From Rhodocyclaceae bacterium (GTDB lineage Bacteria > Pseudomonadota > Gammaproteobacteria > Burkholderiales > Rhodocyclaceae): a DNA stretch of 38,279 nucleotides. Position numbers and translations under genes: made by a program. This document shows, piece after piece, positions 1 through 8,159 of the stretch. Location: contig JAGRGD010000258.1 in assembly GCA_020445665.1 (NCBI GenBank), positions 1 through 38,279 on the forward strand, read 5' to 3'. Positions within the stretch are counted from its first letter, which is position 1; every line of letters begins with the position of its first letter. Below the pieces are notes generated by a model. That model had not been told where the DNA came from, did not search any database, and saw only the letters and a program-made list of their open reading frames with translations.

Positions 1-126
1 GCTGTGAGCCCGCGCCACTTCGTTGCGCTCGTCGCCAAGGGGGCCACCCTTGCCTTCCTCCCGCGCCTTGTGGCACAGGCTCAAAGTCTCAACGCGATCC
101 GCCATACAAATGTCCACAGACCCTAG
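1..126. mobile_element. End of a repeated, possibly IS-derived element
   Basis: The last 27 bases (100-126) are an exact copy of the arm that forms the perfect palindrome at 30454-30509. They end in CTAG, which could be a 4-bp target duplication of the YTAR kind made by IS5-group elements. Inside that the terminal sequence begins GGTCTGTGGACATTTG when read inward on the minus strand. On the minus strand a frame opens with ATG at 105-103 and runs off the window edge (35 codons). On the plus strand another frame runs from the edge to TAG at 124-126. I cannot tell which, if either, is a transposase end, and neither fragment resembles a family I recognise. The repeat is seen directly; the IS assignment is inference. 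Confidence 0.4.
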
Positions 127-142
127 GCCGCGGGAGGTCCGA

Positions 143-1678
143 TCAGGCCCCGCGGCGTTTGAAATCGGCCAGTCGAAACCCTAGCGCGAACAGGACGGAA
201 AAATAAACCGCAATGCCGCCACCGACCACCGCCGCGAGCCGCAAGGCGCGGTCAGTCGCGACGGCTGTTGTCCAGAAGCTGGCGTCGCCCGCGGCGAAAT
301 GAAGGCTGCCGGCCAGCGCGGCCAGGGCAATCACGATCTTCGCCACGTATGCACCCCAGCCTGGCGCCGGGCGGTAAACGTCCAGGCGGCGCAGGCCGCG
401 GAAGAGCAGGCCGGCATTGAGGCACGAAGCGAGCCCGATGGAAAGAGCCAGGCCGGCGTGCTGGAGTGGCACGATGAAGGCCAGGTTCATGAGCTGGGTG
501 GCGACCAGCGTCAACACCGCGATGCGCACCGGCGTACGGATGTCCTGGCGGGCGTAAAAGCCAGGAGCCAGGATCTTGACGAGAATGAGCCCCGTCAGGC
601 CAATACTGTAGGCGATCAGCGCAGCGCGGGTCTGGAGTGCGTCAGTGGCGGAAAACTCCCCGTGCATGAACAGGGTGGTGATCAGCGGCAGTGACAGCAT
701 GGCGAGTCCCAGAGCGGCGGGGAGCGTGAGCAGTAAGGTCAGGCGCAGTCCCCAGTCGAGCAGCGAGGAGAAGCGCTCGCTGTCGGCGTCCGCATGATGC
801 TTGGAGAGGCTGGGTAGCAGGATCGTGCCAAGGGCTACGCCGAGCAGGCCGGCCGGGAACTCCATCAGACGGTCGGCGTAATACAGCCACGACACGCTAC
901 CGCTCTCCAGGAAGGAGGCAAAAACGGTGTTGATCAGCAGAGAGATCTGGCTGACCGATACGCCGAGAATCGCCGGCGCCATCAGCTTGATCACCCGCCG
1001 CACACCGGGATCGGAAGGTCGCAGTTCGAATCGCGGCAAGAGTCCGAGACGCTTCAGGGCGGGTAGCTGCAGTACCAGCTGCGCCGCGCCGCCGATGAAG
1101 ACAGCCCAGCCGAGCACCAGCACCGGTGGCTCGAAATAGGGGGCGGCGAGGAGGGCCATGGCAATGAACGCAATGTTCAGCAGCACCGGCGTAAAGGCCG
1201 GGATCGCGAAGCGGCTCCAGGTATTGAGCACGCCGGCCGAGAGCGCGACCAGCGACATGAAGAGGATGTAGGGGAAGGTGATCCGGGTCAGCTCGACGGT
1301 CAGGGCGAACTTGTCGGGCTCGTCTGCGAATCCCGGCGCTGTCAGGCGGACGATCAGCGGCGAGGCGAAGACGCCGACGATCGAGACGCCCAGCACCACG
1401 AGGCCCAGCAAGGACGCCACCCGGCTGATCAGTGTCAGTGCCTCGGCCTCGCCCTGGCGGTTCTTGGTTTCAGCGAGGATCGGTACGAAGGCCTGCGAAA
1501 ACGCGCCTTCAGCGAACATCCGGCGCAGCAGGTTGGGCAGACGGAACGCGACGAAGAAGGCGTCCGTCGCGACACCTGCGCCGAAGGCGCGAGCGATGAC
1601 GAAATCGCGCACGAAGCCCAGCACCCGTGACACGAGCGTCATGCTGCTGACCGTCGCGAGGGCGCGAAGAAGGTTCAT
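143..1678 (-). CDS. murJ: Lipid II flippase MurJ (MviN)
   Basis: Inner-membrane MOP-superfamily transporter that flips lipid II to the periplasmic face for peptidoglycan synthesis. The 511-residue length is normal for the family and the protein is hydrophobic throughout, consistent with 14 transmembrane helices. The N-terminal MviN signature is intact: R18 and R24 in the first helix region, D39, then R52 in the [15 protein letters not shown] stretch, matching the residues essential in the E. coli protein. It is transcribed away from rpsT, which starts 139 bp upstream on the other strand, a common betaproteobacterial pairing. The stop codon lies 16 bp from the repeated element at the left edge, so any downstream neighbour may have been displaced. 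The ATG start gives a complete first helix; the ribosome binding site is weak. Confidence 0.95.
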   Translation of the reverse strand: MNLLRALATVSSMTLVSRVLGFVRDFVIARAFGAGVATDAFFVAFRLPNLLRRMFAEGAFSQAFVPILAETKNRQGEAEALTLISRVASLLGLVVLGVSIVGVFASPLIVRLTAPGFADEPDKFALTVELTRITFPYILFMSLVALSAGVLNTWSRFAIPAFTPVLLNIAFIAMALLAAPYFEPPVLVLGWAVFIGGAAQLVLQLPALKRLGLLPRFELRPSDPGVRRVIKLMAPAILGVSVSQISLLINTVFASFLESGSVSWLYYADRLMEFPAGLLGVALGTILLPSLSKHHADADSERFSSLLDWGLRLTLLLTLPAALGLAMLSLPLITTLFMHGEFSATDALQTRAALIAYSIGLTGLILVKILAPGFYARQDIRTPVRIAVLTLVATQLMNLAFIVPLQHAGLALSIGLASCLNAGLLFRGLRRLDVYRPAPGWGAYVAKIVIALAALAGSLHFAAGDASFWTTAVATDRALRLAAVVGGGIAVYFSVLFALGFRLADFKRRGA

Positions 1679-1753
1679 GGCGGGCCGGAGCGTTCCGGGG
1701 AGACGGGAAGCCGCGAATTCTACCCGAATCGAACCCGTCCCCCGTCGCTTGGC

Positions 1754-1782
1754 TTGCTAAACGGGCGTTTCAGGGATAGAAT
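1754..1782 (+). promoter_or_regulatory. Sigma-70-type promoter for rpsT
   Basis: TTGCTA at 1754-1759 and TAGAAT at 1777-1782 are separated by 17 bp. They lie 36 bp before the rpsT ATG, in the divergent murJ-rpsT intergenic region. Spacing and hexamers are close to consensus; activity is inferred. Confidence 0.65.
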
Positions 1783-1817
1783 GCACGGTTTCATTGACCT
1801 AGCAACGGATTTTTGAC

Positions 1818-2084
1818 ATGGCCAATTCGGCACAAGCCCGTAAACGCGCCCGTCAGGCCACCCTGGCCCGCGCCCATAACGCCAGCCTGCGCTCCCGTCT
1901 GCGCACCGCGATCAAGGCCGTGCGCAAGGCCGTGGATGCCGGCGACAAGGCAGCTGCCCAGCAGGTGTATCAGTCCTCGACCAGCATCATCGACAGCATT
2001 GCAGACAAGCGCATCATCCACAAGAACAAGGCGGCTCGGCACAAGAGCCGACTGTCTGCTGCCGTGAAGTCAATGGCAGCCTGA
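1818..2084 (+). CDS. rpsT: 30S ribosomal protein S20
   Basis: Small, very basic primary-binding protein of the 30S subunit that contacts 16S rRNA. The 88-residue product begins [13 protein letters not shown] and has the expected helical, Lys/Arg/Ala-rich sequence with the family segment KAARHKSRL near the C-terminus. The start ATG follows a poor Shine-Dalgarno sequence, which is common for rpsT because the protein controls its own translation (known in E. coli, not shown here). The gene stands alone between a near-consensus promoter and a strong terminator, so it is probably monocistronic. Confidence 0.98.
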   Translation: MANSAQARKRARQATLARAHNASLRSRLRTAIKAVRKAVDAGDKAAAQQVYQSSTSIIDSIADKRIIHKNKAARHKSRLSAAVKSMAA

Positions 2085-2101
2085 CAGCCCTCCGGGCATT
2101 G

Positions 2102-2129
2102 AAAAGGCGACCCTCGGGTCGCCTTTTTT
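2102..2129 (+). terminator. Rho-independent terminator of rpsT
   Basis: GGCGACC and GGTCGCC arms (2106-2123) close a short loop and are followed by a run of six T. Flanking A and T tracts extend the stem, so it could also work for the convergent DUF3579 gene. Confidence 0.9.
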
Positions 2130-2150
2130 GTTCGCGGGTGCAGGTGCTTG

Positions 2151-2447
2151 TCAACCGGCCGCTTCGTCCGGATCGATGGGATGAACCTGCAGGTTGTTGT
2201 CCTTGGCGAAATTGACGAGGAAGTTGTAGGCCAGCGGCTCGATGTCATGAATCCGGGCGTCGACGATGACGGTCTTGTCCCCCTTCAGCGTGCAGCCCGG
2301 CCGCACGTGGGGCGAGTACATCATCCGGTTGTCGGAGCCAAACGCCGACATGATGCCGCAGAGGCGGTCGCACCAGTCGCTGGGGCGGAACTTCTTGCCT
2401 TCCTTTGTCAGGCCAACAATCACGAAGCTTTCGATCGGACGGGTCAT
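2151..2447 (-). CDS. DUF3579 family protein
   Basis: Conserved betaproteobacterial protein of unknown function. The segments PIESFVIVGLTKEGKKFRPSDW, SAFGSDNRMMYSPHVRP and the ending KDNNLQVHPIDPDE are what I recognise of the DUF3579 family. I chose the internal ATG at 2447 (98 residues, beginning MTRPIESF), because the family starts here. A longer frame could begin at 2492 and add 15 residues of unfamiliar sequence. It is convergent with rpsT and divergent from the arg genes, a position I associate with the rpsT-arg region in related betaproteobacteria. No catalytic motif or membrane segment is visible. Confidence 0.8.
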   Translation of the reverse strand: MTRPIESFVIVGLTKEGKKFRPSDWCDRLCGIMSAFGSDNRMMYSPHVRPGCTLKGDKTVIVDARIHDIEPLAYNFLVNFAKDNNLQVHPIDPDEAAG

Positions 2448-2750
2448 GTTTCGAGCCGGGTGGGCTTTCAAGGGCTTGCAAACCGCCATCACGGCACCGT
2501 GTGCGGGCCGTCATGAGTGGGATATGGGGTTTTCCCCTATCGGCGCGCATGGTACCAGAATTCGGTGCTTCCGCATGGCGCGAGTCGCTCCCGGGAGGCG
2601 CGACGCGCCTGCGGTTGCGAGGCGTGCGGGGCGGGCCCTTGCTGTACAAGAATTGGCGTTTTCACATAGAATTTAAGGTCTTTTTCGGCCGACAGCGGCG
2701 GCGGCGGCCGTCTGCTTTTCCGCCTCACACATCCTGAAAAGGGCTCATGC
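2448..2750. other. Intergenic region between DUF3579 and argD
   Basis: About 300 bp with no credible gene. It must carry the divergent start signals. A TAGAAT at 2667-2672 could be a -10 element for argD, but no good -35 sits at proper spacing. A G/C-rich inverted stretch with CGGCCG arms lies around 2687-2712. No E. coli-like ARG box (two adjacent AT-rich 18-bp palindromes) is present. Confidence 0.4.
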
Positions 2751-3923
2751 ATGTCGCACTTGATGAACACCTACGGCCGCCAGTCGGTCGCGTTCACTCA
2801 CGGTGAGGGTGTCTGGTTGTTCGATGACGCGGGCAATCGCTACCTGGACGCCCTGTCGGGCATCGCGGTATCGACGCTCGGACACAATCATCCGAGGCTG
2901 GTGCAGGCAATCTCCCGTCAGGCGGGGGCCGTGATTCACACCTCGAACCTGTATCGCATCCCGCTTCAGGAACAGCTGTCCGACCGCCTGGCCGACCTGG
3001 CTGTGATGGACGAGGTGTTCTTCGCCAACTCGGGTTGCGAGGCCAATGAGGCCGCTATCAAGCTGGCGCGGCTGTTCGGCCACCGCAAGGGGGTCGAGAA
3101 GCCGGTGATTGTCGTGATGGAGCACTCGTTCCACGGAAGAACCCTCGCCACCCTGTCCGCGACCGGAAACCGCAAGGTTCAGGTTGGATTCGAGCCGCTG
3201 GTGTCCGGCTTTGTGCGGGTGCCGTTCGATGACCTCGGTGCGCTGGAGAAGGCTGCAGCCAACAACCCGAACGTCGTTGCGGTCATGCTTGAGCCGATTC
3301 AGGGCGAGGGCGGTATCCATGTCGCCCACCTCGAGTACCTGCGCGCCGTGCGCGCCCTGTGCGACAGCAAGGGCTGGCTGCTCATGCTCGACGAGATCCA
3401 GTGTGGTGTCGCCCGTACCGGCAAGTGGTTCGCTCACCAGCACGCGGGTATCGTCCCGGACGTCATGACCCTGGCCAAGGGCCTGGGTTCGGGGGTGCCG
3501 ATCGGCGCGTGTCTGGCCGCCGGCAAGGCCACTGGCGTGTTCCAGCCGGGCAATCATGGCTCGACCTTCGGCGGCAACCCGCTCGCCTGCGCTGCAGCGC
3601 TGGAGACGCTCGCCGTCATTGAGGCCGACCAGTTGCTGACCGGGGCCGAGCGCGTGGGTGCTTCCATTCGCGAGGGCTTCGCAAAGGCGCTTGAAGGCCA
3701 GTCCGGCGTCGTGTCGATCCGCGGCAGCGGGTTGATGATCGGGATCGAACTTGATCGCGCGTGCGGCGATCTGGTCGGCAAGGCGCGCGAGGCCGGCGTG
3801 CTGCTCAACGTGACTGCGGAGCGGGTGATCCGCATCCTGCCGCCGCTGATCTTTACCGAGACCGACGGCGAGGAGCTCGTCCGCCGCGTCGCGCCGCTGG
3901 TGACGGCGCTCCTGGCAGGCTGA
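2751..3923 (+). CDS. argD: Acetylornithine aminotransferase (class III, PLP)
   Basis: Converts N-acetylglutamate semialdehyde to N2-acetylornithine with glutamate as amino donor, in cytosolic arginine synthesis. The 390-residue length fits ArgD. Class III aminotransferase features are in order: the ANSGCEANEAAIKLAR cofactor-phosphate region (92-107), the FHGRT segment (127-131), the LDEIQCGVARTGK motif whose D214 holds the pyridine nitrogen, and LAKGLGSGVPIG with the PLP lysine K243. AAGGG lies 9 bases before the chosen ATG; another ATG at 2747 is out of frame. It is followed after 13 bp by argF, so the two are probably cotranscribed. Related enzymes (succinylornithine transaminase, LysJ) are less likely given the argF/argG neighbours. 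Confidence 0.95.
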   Translation: MSHLMNTYGRQSVAFTHGEGVWLFDDAGNRYLDALSGIAVSTLGHNHPRLVQAISRQAGAVIHTSNLYRIPLQEQLSDRLADLAVMDEVFFANSGCEANEAAIKLARLFGHRKGVEKPVIVVMEHSFHGRTLATLSATGNRKVQVGFEPLVSGFVRVPFDDLGALEKAAANNPNVVAVMLEPIQGEGGIHVAHLEYLRAVRALCDSKGWLLMLDEIQCGVARTGKWFAHQHAGIVPDVMTLAKGLGSGVPIGACLAAGKATGVFQPGNHGSTFGGNPLACAAALETLAVIEADQLLTGAERVGASIREGFAKALEGQSGVVSIRGSGLMIGIELDRACGDLVGKAREAGVLLNVTAERVIRILPPLIFTETDGEELVRRVAPLVTALLAG

Positions 3924-3936
3924 GGAAATGCCCCTG

Positions 3937-4860
3937 ATGACGAGTCCGAAACACTATCTTCAGTTCAAGGATTTCAGCGCCGACGAGTACGCCTACCTGT
4001 TCGAGCGCATCGCGTGGATCAAGGCCCGCTTCAAGGCCTATGAGCCCTATCACCCGATGTTCGACCGGACGCTGGTGATGATTTTCGAGAAGGCAAGCAC
4101 CCGCACGCGCCTGTCCTTCGAGGCCGGCATGGCCCAGCTCGGCGGCTCCGCGATCTATCTGAATACGCGCGACTCCCAACTCGGCCGCGGCGAGCCGGTT
4201 GAGGATGCGGCACATGTGATTTCGAGAATGTGCGATCTGGTGATGATCCGGACCTTCGAGCAGGAGATCATCGAGCGTTTCGCTGCCAACTCGCGCGTAC
4301 CGGTCATCAATGGCCTGACCAACGAGTACCACCCCTGTCAGATCCTGGCCGATATCCATACCTTTATCGAGCACCGGGGTTCGATCCAGGGCAAGACCGT
4401 GGCGTGGATCGGTGACTCCAACAACATGTGCAACACCTGGCTGCAGGCGGCCGAACTGCTGGACTTCAACGTCCATGTCTCGACGCCGCCGGGCTATGAG
4501 GTCGAGCCCGAGCGCGCGGGCCTTTACGGCACCAGCCACTTCGAGCAGTTCGCTGACCCCCTTGAGGCCTGCCGCGGTGCGGACCTGGTGACCACGGACG
4601 TGTGGACCTCGATGGGCTTCGAGGCGGAGAACGAGGCGCGCATGAAGGCCTTCGCCGACTGGCAGGTAGACGCCGAGATGATGGCTGTCGCCGGCGGTGA
4701 GTCGCTGTTCATGCACTGCCTGCCGGCCCACCGCGGCGAGGAGGTCTCAGCCGAGGTCATCGACGGGCCGCACAGCGTGGTCTGGGACGAGGCCGAGAAC
4801 CGGCTGCATGCGCAGAAGGCGCTGATGGAATACCTACTGCTCGGCAAGGTGGATGCCTGA
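3937..4860 (+). CDS. argF: Ornithine carbamoyltransferase
   Basis: Condenses ornithine with carbamoyl phosphate to citrulline. The start at 3937 (MTSPKHYLQF) is preferred over an in-frame ATG at 3928, because the GAGGA at 3922-3926 is only 1 base from the earlier ATG but 10 bases from the later one. This gives 307 residues, normal for anabolic OTCase. The carbamoyl-phosphate motif STRTR is at 54-58, and the ornithine-binding HCLPAHRGEE segment starts at H260 with its expected cysteine. The argD stop is 13 bp upstream of this start, and the ribosome binding site overlaps it, suggesting coupled translation. The family identity is clear from these motifs and the arginine gene context. Confidence 0.96.
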   Translation: MTSPKHYLQFKDFSADEYAYLFERIAWIKARFKAYEPYHPMFDRTLVMIFEKASTRTRLSFEAGMAQLGGSAIYLNTRDSQLGRGEPVEDAAHVISRMCDLVMIRTFEQEIIERFAANSRVPVINGLTNEYHPCQILADIHTFIEHRGSIQGKTVAWIGDSNNMCNTWLQAAELLDFNVHVSTPPGYEVEPERAGLYGTSHFEQFADPLEACRGADLVTTDVWTSMGFEAENEARMKAFADWQVDAEMMAVAGGESLFMHCLPAHRGEEVSAEVIDGPHSVVWDEAENRLHAQKALMEYLLLGKVDA

Positions 4861-4913
4861 GCCGTGGATGCGCGGGGGCGTGCCCCGAATTGATTGATCG
4901 AGATGGATGAGAA

Positions 4914-6143
4914 ATGAGCGACGTCAGCAAGGTTGTGCTCGCCTATTCGGGCGGGCTGGATACTTCGGTCATCCTGAAGTGGCTTCAGGATACCTACCAG
5001 TGCGAGGTGGTGACCTTTACCGCCGACCTGGGACAGGGTGAGGAGCTCGAGCCGGCGCGAAAGAAGGCGCTGCAGTTCGGCATCAAGCCGGAGCACATCT
5101 TCATCGACGACCTGCGCGAAGAGTTCGTGCGCGACTTCGTGTTCCCGATGTTCCGGGCCAACACCCTCTACGAGGGCGAGTACCTGCTCGGCACCTCGAT
5201 CGCCCGGCCGCTGATCGCCAAGCGGCAGATCGAAATTGCGCGGGCCACGGGCGCGCAGGCGGTCTCCCACGGCGCCACCGGCAAGGGCAACGATCAGGTG
5301 CGCTTCGAACTCGGCTACTACGCGCTGATGCCGAACGTGAAGGTCATCGCGCCGTGGCGCGAGTGGGACCTGCTGTCCCGCGAGAAGCTGCTGGCCTACG
5401 CCGAGAAGAACGGCATCCCGATCGAGATGAAGCACAAGCAGGGCGGTTCGCCGTACTCGATGGATGCCAACCTCCTGCACATCTCCTACGAGGGTCGCCA
5501 CCTCGAGGATCCGTCGGCCGAAGCCGAGGAGTCGATGTGGCGCTGGACCGTGTCGCCCGAGGCGGCGCCGGATGCACCCGAGTATCTGGATCTCGCTTTC
5601 GAGAAGGGTGACCTTGTCTCGATCAATGGCACCCGCATGGCCCCCCACGAGCTGCTGGCCGAATTGAACCGGGTCGGCGGCAAGCATGGCATCGGCCGGC
5701 TCGATCTGGTCGAGAACCGGTATGTCGGAATGAAGTCGCGGGGCTGCTACGAGACCCCGGGCGGCACAATCCTGCTGCGTGGTCACCGGGCGATCGAGTC
5801 GGTGACCCTTGACCGGGAAGTGGCGCACCTCAAGGACGAGCTGATGGCCCGCTACGCCAGCCTGATCTACAACGGCTACTGGTGGGCACCGGAGCGGCAG
5901 GCCCTGCAGGCCCTGATCGACCACACCCAGCAAACCGTCAATGGCTGGGTGCGCCTCAAGCTGTACAAGGGCAGTGTGGTCGTGGTCAGCCGCGACTCGG
6001 CGACCGATTCGCTGTTCGATCCCACCATCGCAACCTTCGAGGATGACCAGGGGGCCTACGACCAGGCCGACGCCCACGGCTTCATCCGGCTCAATGCGCT
6101 GCGCATGCGAATTGCCGCCAACGCGCGGTCCCGCAAAGGCTGA
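4914..6143 (+). CDS. argG: Argininosuccinate synthase
   Basis: ATP-dependent ligation of citrulline and aspartate to argininosuccinate. The 409-residue product is of the shorter type-1 ArgG class. The N-type pyrophosphatase P-loop AYSGGLDTS is at 10-18, followed by [10 protein letters not shown] (35-44). Further on come the conserved STGKGN-like segment (here [18 protein letters not shown]) and the [24 protein letters not shown] region. The ATG follows GATGAG. It lies 53 bp after argF, and the gap holds no terminator, so argD-argF-argG can be one transcript. argH is not in the window. Confidence 0.97.
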   Translation: MSDVSKVVLAYSGGLDTSVILKWLQDTYQCEVVTFTADLGQGEELEPARKKALQFGIKPEHIFIDDLREEFVRDFVFPMFRANTLYEGEYLLGTSIARPLIAKRQIEIARATGAQAVSHGATGKGNDQVRFELGYYALMPNVKVIAPWREWDLLSREKLLAYAEKNGIPIEMKHKQGGSPYSMDANLLHISYEGRHLEDPSAEAEESMWRWTVSPEAAPDAPEYLDLAFEKGDLVSINGTRMAPHELLAELNRVGGKHGIGRLDLVENRYVGMKSRGCYETPGGTILLRGHRAIESVTLDREVAHLKDELMARYASLIYNGYWWAPERQALQALIDHTQQTVNGWVRLKLYKGSVVVVSRDSATDSLFDPTIATFEDDQGAYDQADAHGFIRLNALRMRIAANARSRKG

Positions 6144-6152
6144 TTCCGGGAG

Positions 6153-6383
6153 ATGGATGCCGAACCGCTGATCTTCGGACTGACCGTCGCTGAGTTCGAG
6201 GACTACTCCCTCAAGCTCTGCTTTACGGCACTGATCGCCTACATGGTCTTCATCATCGGCCAACTGGCCTGGGAGTCGAAGGCGGGCAAGTATGGCGCGC
6301 TGTGGATGTTCGTCGGACTCGGGCTCGGCTTCGTCGGCTTCATCGCCAAGGGATTCATTCAAAGGATGCTCGGCATCGAGTGA
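6153..6383 (+). CDS. DUF2788 small membrane protein
   Basis: 76-residue protein of unknown function that I recognise as DUF2788. It has a short N-terminal amphipathic part ([10 protein letters not shown]), a first hydrophobic helix around 26-43, the charged turn WESKAGKYG, and a second glycine-rich helix ([18 protein letters not shown]). It is therefore a predicted two-helix inner-membrane protein. It starts 9 bp after argG; the GGGAG just before the ATG is closer than ideal, so the true start is not certain. Being so close to argG it may ride on the arg transcript, but nothing in the sequence ties it to arginine metabolism. Confidence 0.75.
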   Translation: MDAEPLIFGLTVAEFEDYSLKLCFTALIAYMVFIIGQLAWESKAGKYGALWMFVGLGLGFVGFIAKGFIQRMLGIE

Positions 6384-6405
6384 TGTCGTGTCCGTGAGGA
6401 AGCAG

Positions 6406-6726
6406 ATGACACAGAAACAACTGGAAGGCGTAAACGTGGTCGCGGCCGCGAATGTCTATTTCGATGGCAAGTGCGTGAGCCACGCGCTGACACTCGCCGA
6501 CGGCACACGCAAGTCGGTCGGCGTCGTCCTGCCCTCGCAGCTGACTTTTGGCACCGCTGCGCCGGAGATCATGGAGTGTGTGGCTGGCGGCTGCCGGGTG
6601 AAGCTGCCCGGGTCGGACGACTGGAAAACGATCGTGCCCGGTGAGTCGTTCTCGGTGCCCGCTAATGCGAGCTTCGACATCGAGGTGGCGGGCGAGCCCT
6701 TCCACTACATCTGCCATTACGGCTGA
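6406..6726 (+). CDS. ppnP: Pyrimidine/purine nucleoside phosphorylase PpnP
   Basis: Small cupin-fold enzyme (formerly YaiE/DUF1255) that splits nucleosides with phosphate to ribose 1-phosphate and free base. The 106-residue length is right. Family segments seen are [11 protein letters not shown] near the N-terminus, [15 protein letters not shown], the acidic [11 protein letters not shown] strand, and [17 protein letters not shown] with FHYICHYG at the end. I chose the ATG at 6406, preceded by GAGGA; the open frame extends upstream but only inside the DUF2788 gene. It begins 22 bp after that gene and ends before a short hairpin. Confidence 0.9.
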   Translation: MTQKQLEGVNVVAAANVYFDGKCVSHALTLADGTRKSVGVVLPSQLTFGTAAPEIMECVAGGCRVKLPGSDDWKTIVPGESFSVPANASFDIEVAGEPFHYICHYG

Positions 6727-6746
6727 TCGACGAACGGACACTCAGT

Positions 6747-6775
6747 ACGGCCGCACTGCGGCCGTTGTCTTGTCA
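6747..6775 (+). terminator. Possible terminator after ppnP
   Basis: Perfect 8-bp stem (ACGGCCGC / GCGGCCGT) with an ACT loop, followed by a T-rich but interrupted tract (TGTCTTGTC). This is a weaker intrinsic terminator than the rpsT or bktB examples. Confidence 0.5.
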
Positions 6776-6798
6776 ATGACAGGAGCTCAAAAGGCCCC

Positions 6799-7284
6799 AT
6801 GCCTTCATTCGACATTACCTCCGAGGTGGAACTGGTCGACCTGCGCAATGCGGTCGAGGGTGCCAATCGCAAGATCGGCAACCGCTACGACTTCAAGGGC
6901 TCGGACTGCCGGGTCGAACAGAACGACAAGGTGTTGACGCTGTTTGCCGACAGCGACTTTCAGCTTGATCAGATGCAGGGCATCCTGCTGCCCGAGATGA
7001 CCGGCAAGAAGATCGACATCCGCTGCCTCAAGCACGGCGACGTGCAGAAGGTCTCGGGCAACAAGGTCAAGCAGGAACTCGTCGTCCGGGTCGGTGTCGA
7101 GCAGGAGATTGCGAAAAAGATCGTACGCATGCTGAAGGACTCGAAGCTCAAGGTCCAGGCCAGCATCCAGGGCGACGCGGTTCGCGTGAGCGGCGCCAAG
7201 CGGGATGTGCTGCAGGAAGCCATCTCGAAGGTCAAGGGTGAGGTGCAGGATTTCCCCCTGCAGTTCGGCAATTTCAGGGATTGA
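6799..7284 (+). CDS. YajQ family nucleotide/c-di-GMP-binding protein
   Basis: 161-residue cytosolic protein of the YajQ family (UPF0234). Members bind nucleotides, and a Xanthomonas member is a cyclic-di-GMP effector; whether this one is an effector is unknown. Characteristic sequences are the start MPSFDITSEVELVDLRNAVEG, the NRYDFKG segment, the central VRVGVEQEIAKKIVRMLKDSKLKVQASIQGD and the ending DFPLQFGNFRD. It has two ferredoxin-like halves and no membrane segment. The ATG follows AAGG. A YjfB-like gene starts 7 bp later, so they are likely cotranscribed. A diguanylate cyclase is encoded elsewhere in the window (26062-27546), but no link is shown. Confidence 0.93.
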   Translation: MPSFDITSEVELVDLRNAVEGANRKIGNRYDFKGSDCRVEQNDKVLTLFADSDFQLDQMQGILLPEMTGKKIDIRCLKHGDVQKVSGNKVKQELVVRVGVEQEIAKKIVRMLKDSKLKVQASIQGDAVRVSGAKRDVLQEAISKVKGEVQDFPLQFGNFRD

Positions 7285-7291
7285 AACGAAC

Positions 7292-7477
7292 ATGGACGCG
7301 GCAAGCATCTCTTCCGACCAACTGGCGCAGGTTCAGGCCCGGGCCGCGATCCTGACCTTCCGCAAGGCACTCGATCTGGAGCAGAGCATGGCGCTTCAGC
7401 TGCTCCAGGCCCTGCCCCAGGTTCCGAGCGCCAATCCGACGGCGACGGTCGGCAACGCCATCGATACCTATGCCTGA
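7292..7477 (+). CDS. YjfB-like putative motility protein
   Basis: 61-residue protein that resembles the small YjfB family (annotated as putative motility protein; function unproven). It is mostly one amphipathic helix (SSDQLAQVQARAAILTFRKALDLEQSMALQLLQALP) followed by a Pro/Ala/Asn-rich tail with the TVGNAIDTYA ending. It has no signal peptide or cysteine. It starts 7 bp after the YajQ gene and its last eight bases overlap the next gene. The Shine-Dalgarno sequence is weak. Assignment rests on size and the helix/tail pattern only. Confidence 0.6.
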   Translation: MDAASISSDQLAQVQARAAILTFRKALDLEQSMALQLLQALPQVPSANPTATVGNAIDTYA

Positions 7478-8159
7478 GGGGACGGCGCTGCGGGCCCGCC
7501 TGGTTCGGGTCCGCCGACAGCTGGGTTTCGTCGCCTCCTTGTTCGTCCTGTTGGCAGGGCAGGTCACGGCGGCCGATGACGTGGATGTGATTGTTGCGGG
7601 TGCGTTTCCGGGTGCCGCGCTGTTGCTCATTGATGGTGGCGCGCCCAGGACGGTTCGGGTCGGTCAGCGGTCCCCCGAGGGGGTGAAGGTTCTTGCCGTA
7701 CGGGGCGACAGCGTCAGCTTCGAAGTCGGCGGTCGCCGGGAGACACTTCGCGTCGGCGAGCGCGCCGCCAATCTCGCCACGCCGGAAGGTCAGGGGCCGA
7801 TGACCCTCATGGCGGACACGGGTGGGCACTTCCGCGCTGACGGACATATCAATGGTGCGCGCGTCCAGTTTCTGGTCGACACCGGAGCGACCTTCGTCTC
7901 CATCGGGCGCTCGGACGCCAGGCGCGCAGGCATCGACTACGCCTCGGGGCGGCGAGCCGTGGCCCAGACGGCCAACGGTCGGACGGGCATCTGGCTGGTC
8001 AAGATCGACCAGCTCCGTCTTGGCCCGACAACCCTGCACAATGTGGACGCGGCGGTCCACGATGCGGACCTTCCGGTTGCGTTGCTTGGCATGAGCGCCT
8101 TGTCCCGTTTTGAACTGCGCAACGAGGGAGACCGCCTGACCCTGCGCCGACGGTACTGA
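7470..8159 (+). CDS. Retropepsin-like periplasmic aspartic protease (TIGR02281 type)
   Basis: 229-residue predicted secreted protein. An N-terminal basic stretch and hydrophobic segment (about 12-35, ending near VTAADD) look like a signal peptide or anchor. A beta-rich middle resembling a periplasmic binding module follows. The C-terminal retropepsin-like domain has the catalytic triplet D137-T138-G139 (VDTGATFVSIG), the flap region (RRAVAQTANGRTGIW) and the second hydrophobic-glycine motif LLGMSALSRFEL. Like other clan AA proteases of this kind it should act as a homodimer. The start overlaps the YjfB-like stop by 8 bp and its stop overlaps the Nudix start (TGATG), indicating one transcript with coupled translation. 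The substrate is unknown. Confidence 0.85.
   Translation: MPEGTALRARLVRVRRQLGFVASLFVLLAGQVTAADDVDVIVAGAFPGAALLLIDGGAPRTVRVGQRSPEGVKVLAVRGDSVSFEVGGRRETLRVGERAANLATPEGQGPMTLMADTGGHFRADGHINGARVQFLVDTGATFVSIGRSDARRAGIDYASGRRAVAQTANGRTGIWLVKIDQLRLGPTTLHNVDAAVHDADLPVALLGMSALSRFELRNEGDRLTLRRRY

Noticed and set aside
2600-2750. ArgR operator (ARG box) before argD
   Set aside because: No AT-rich paired 18-bp palindromes were seen, so arginine repression by a classical ArgR site is not supported.
4524-6362. 612-codon open frame on the minus strand across argF/argG
   Set aside because: It lies antisense to clearly recognised argF and argG. Its translation is low-complexity His/Leu/Gly/Asp-rich sequence typical of the shadow of a GC-rich gene.
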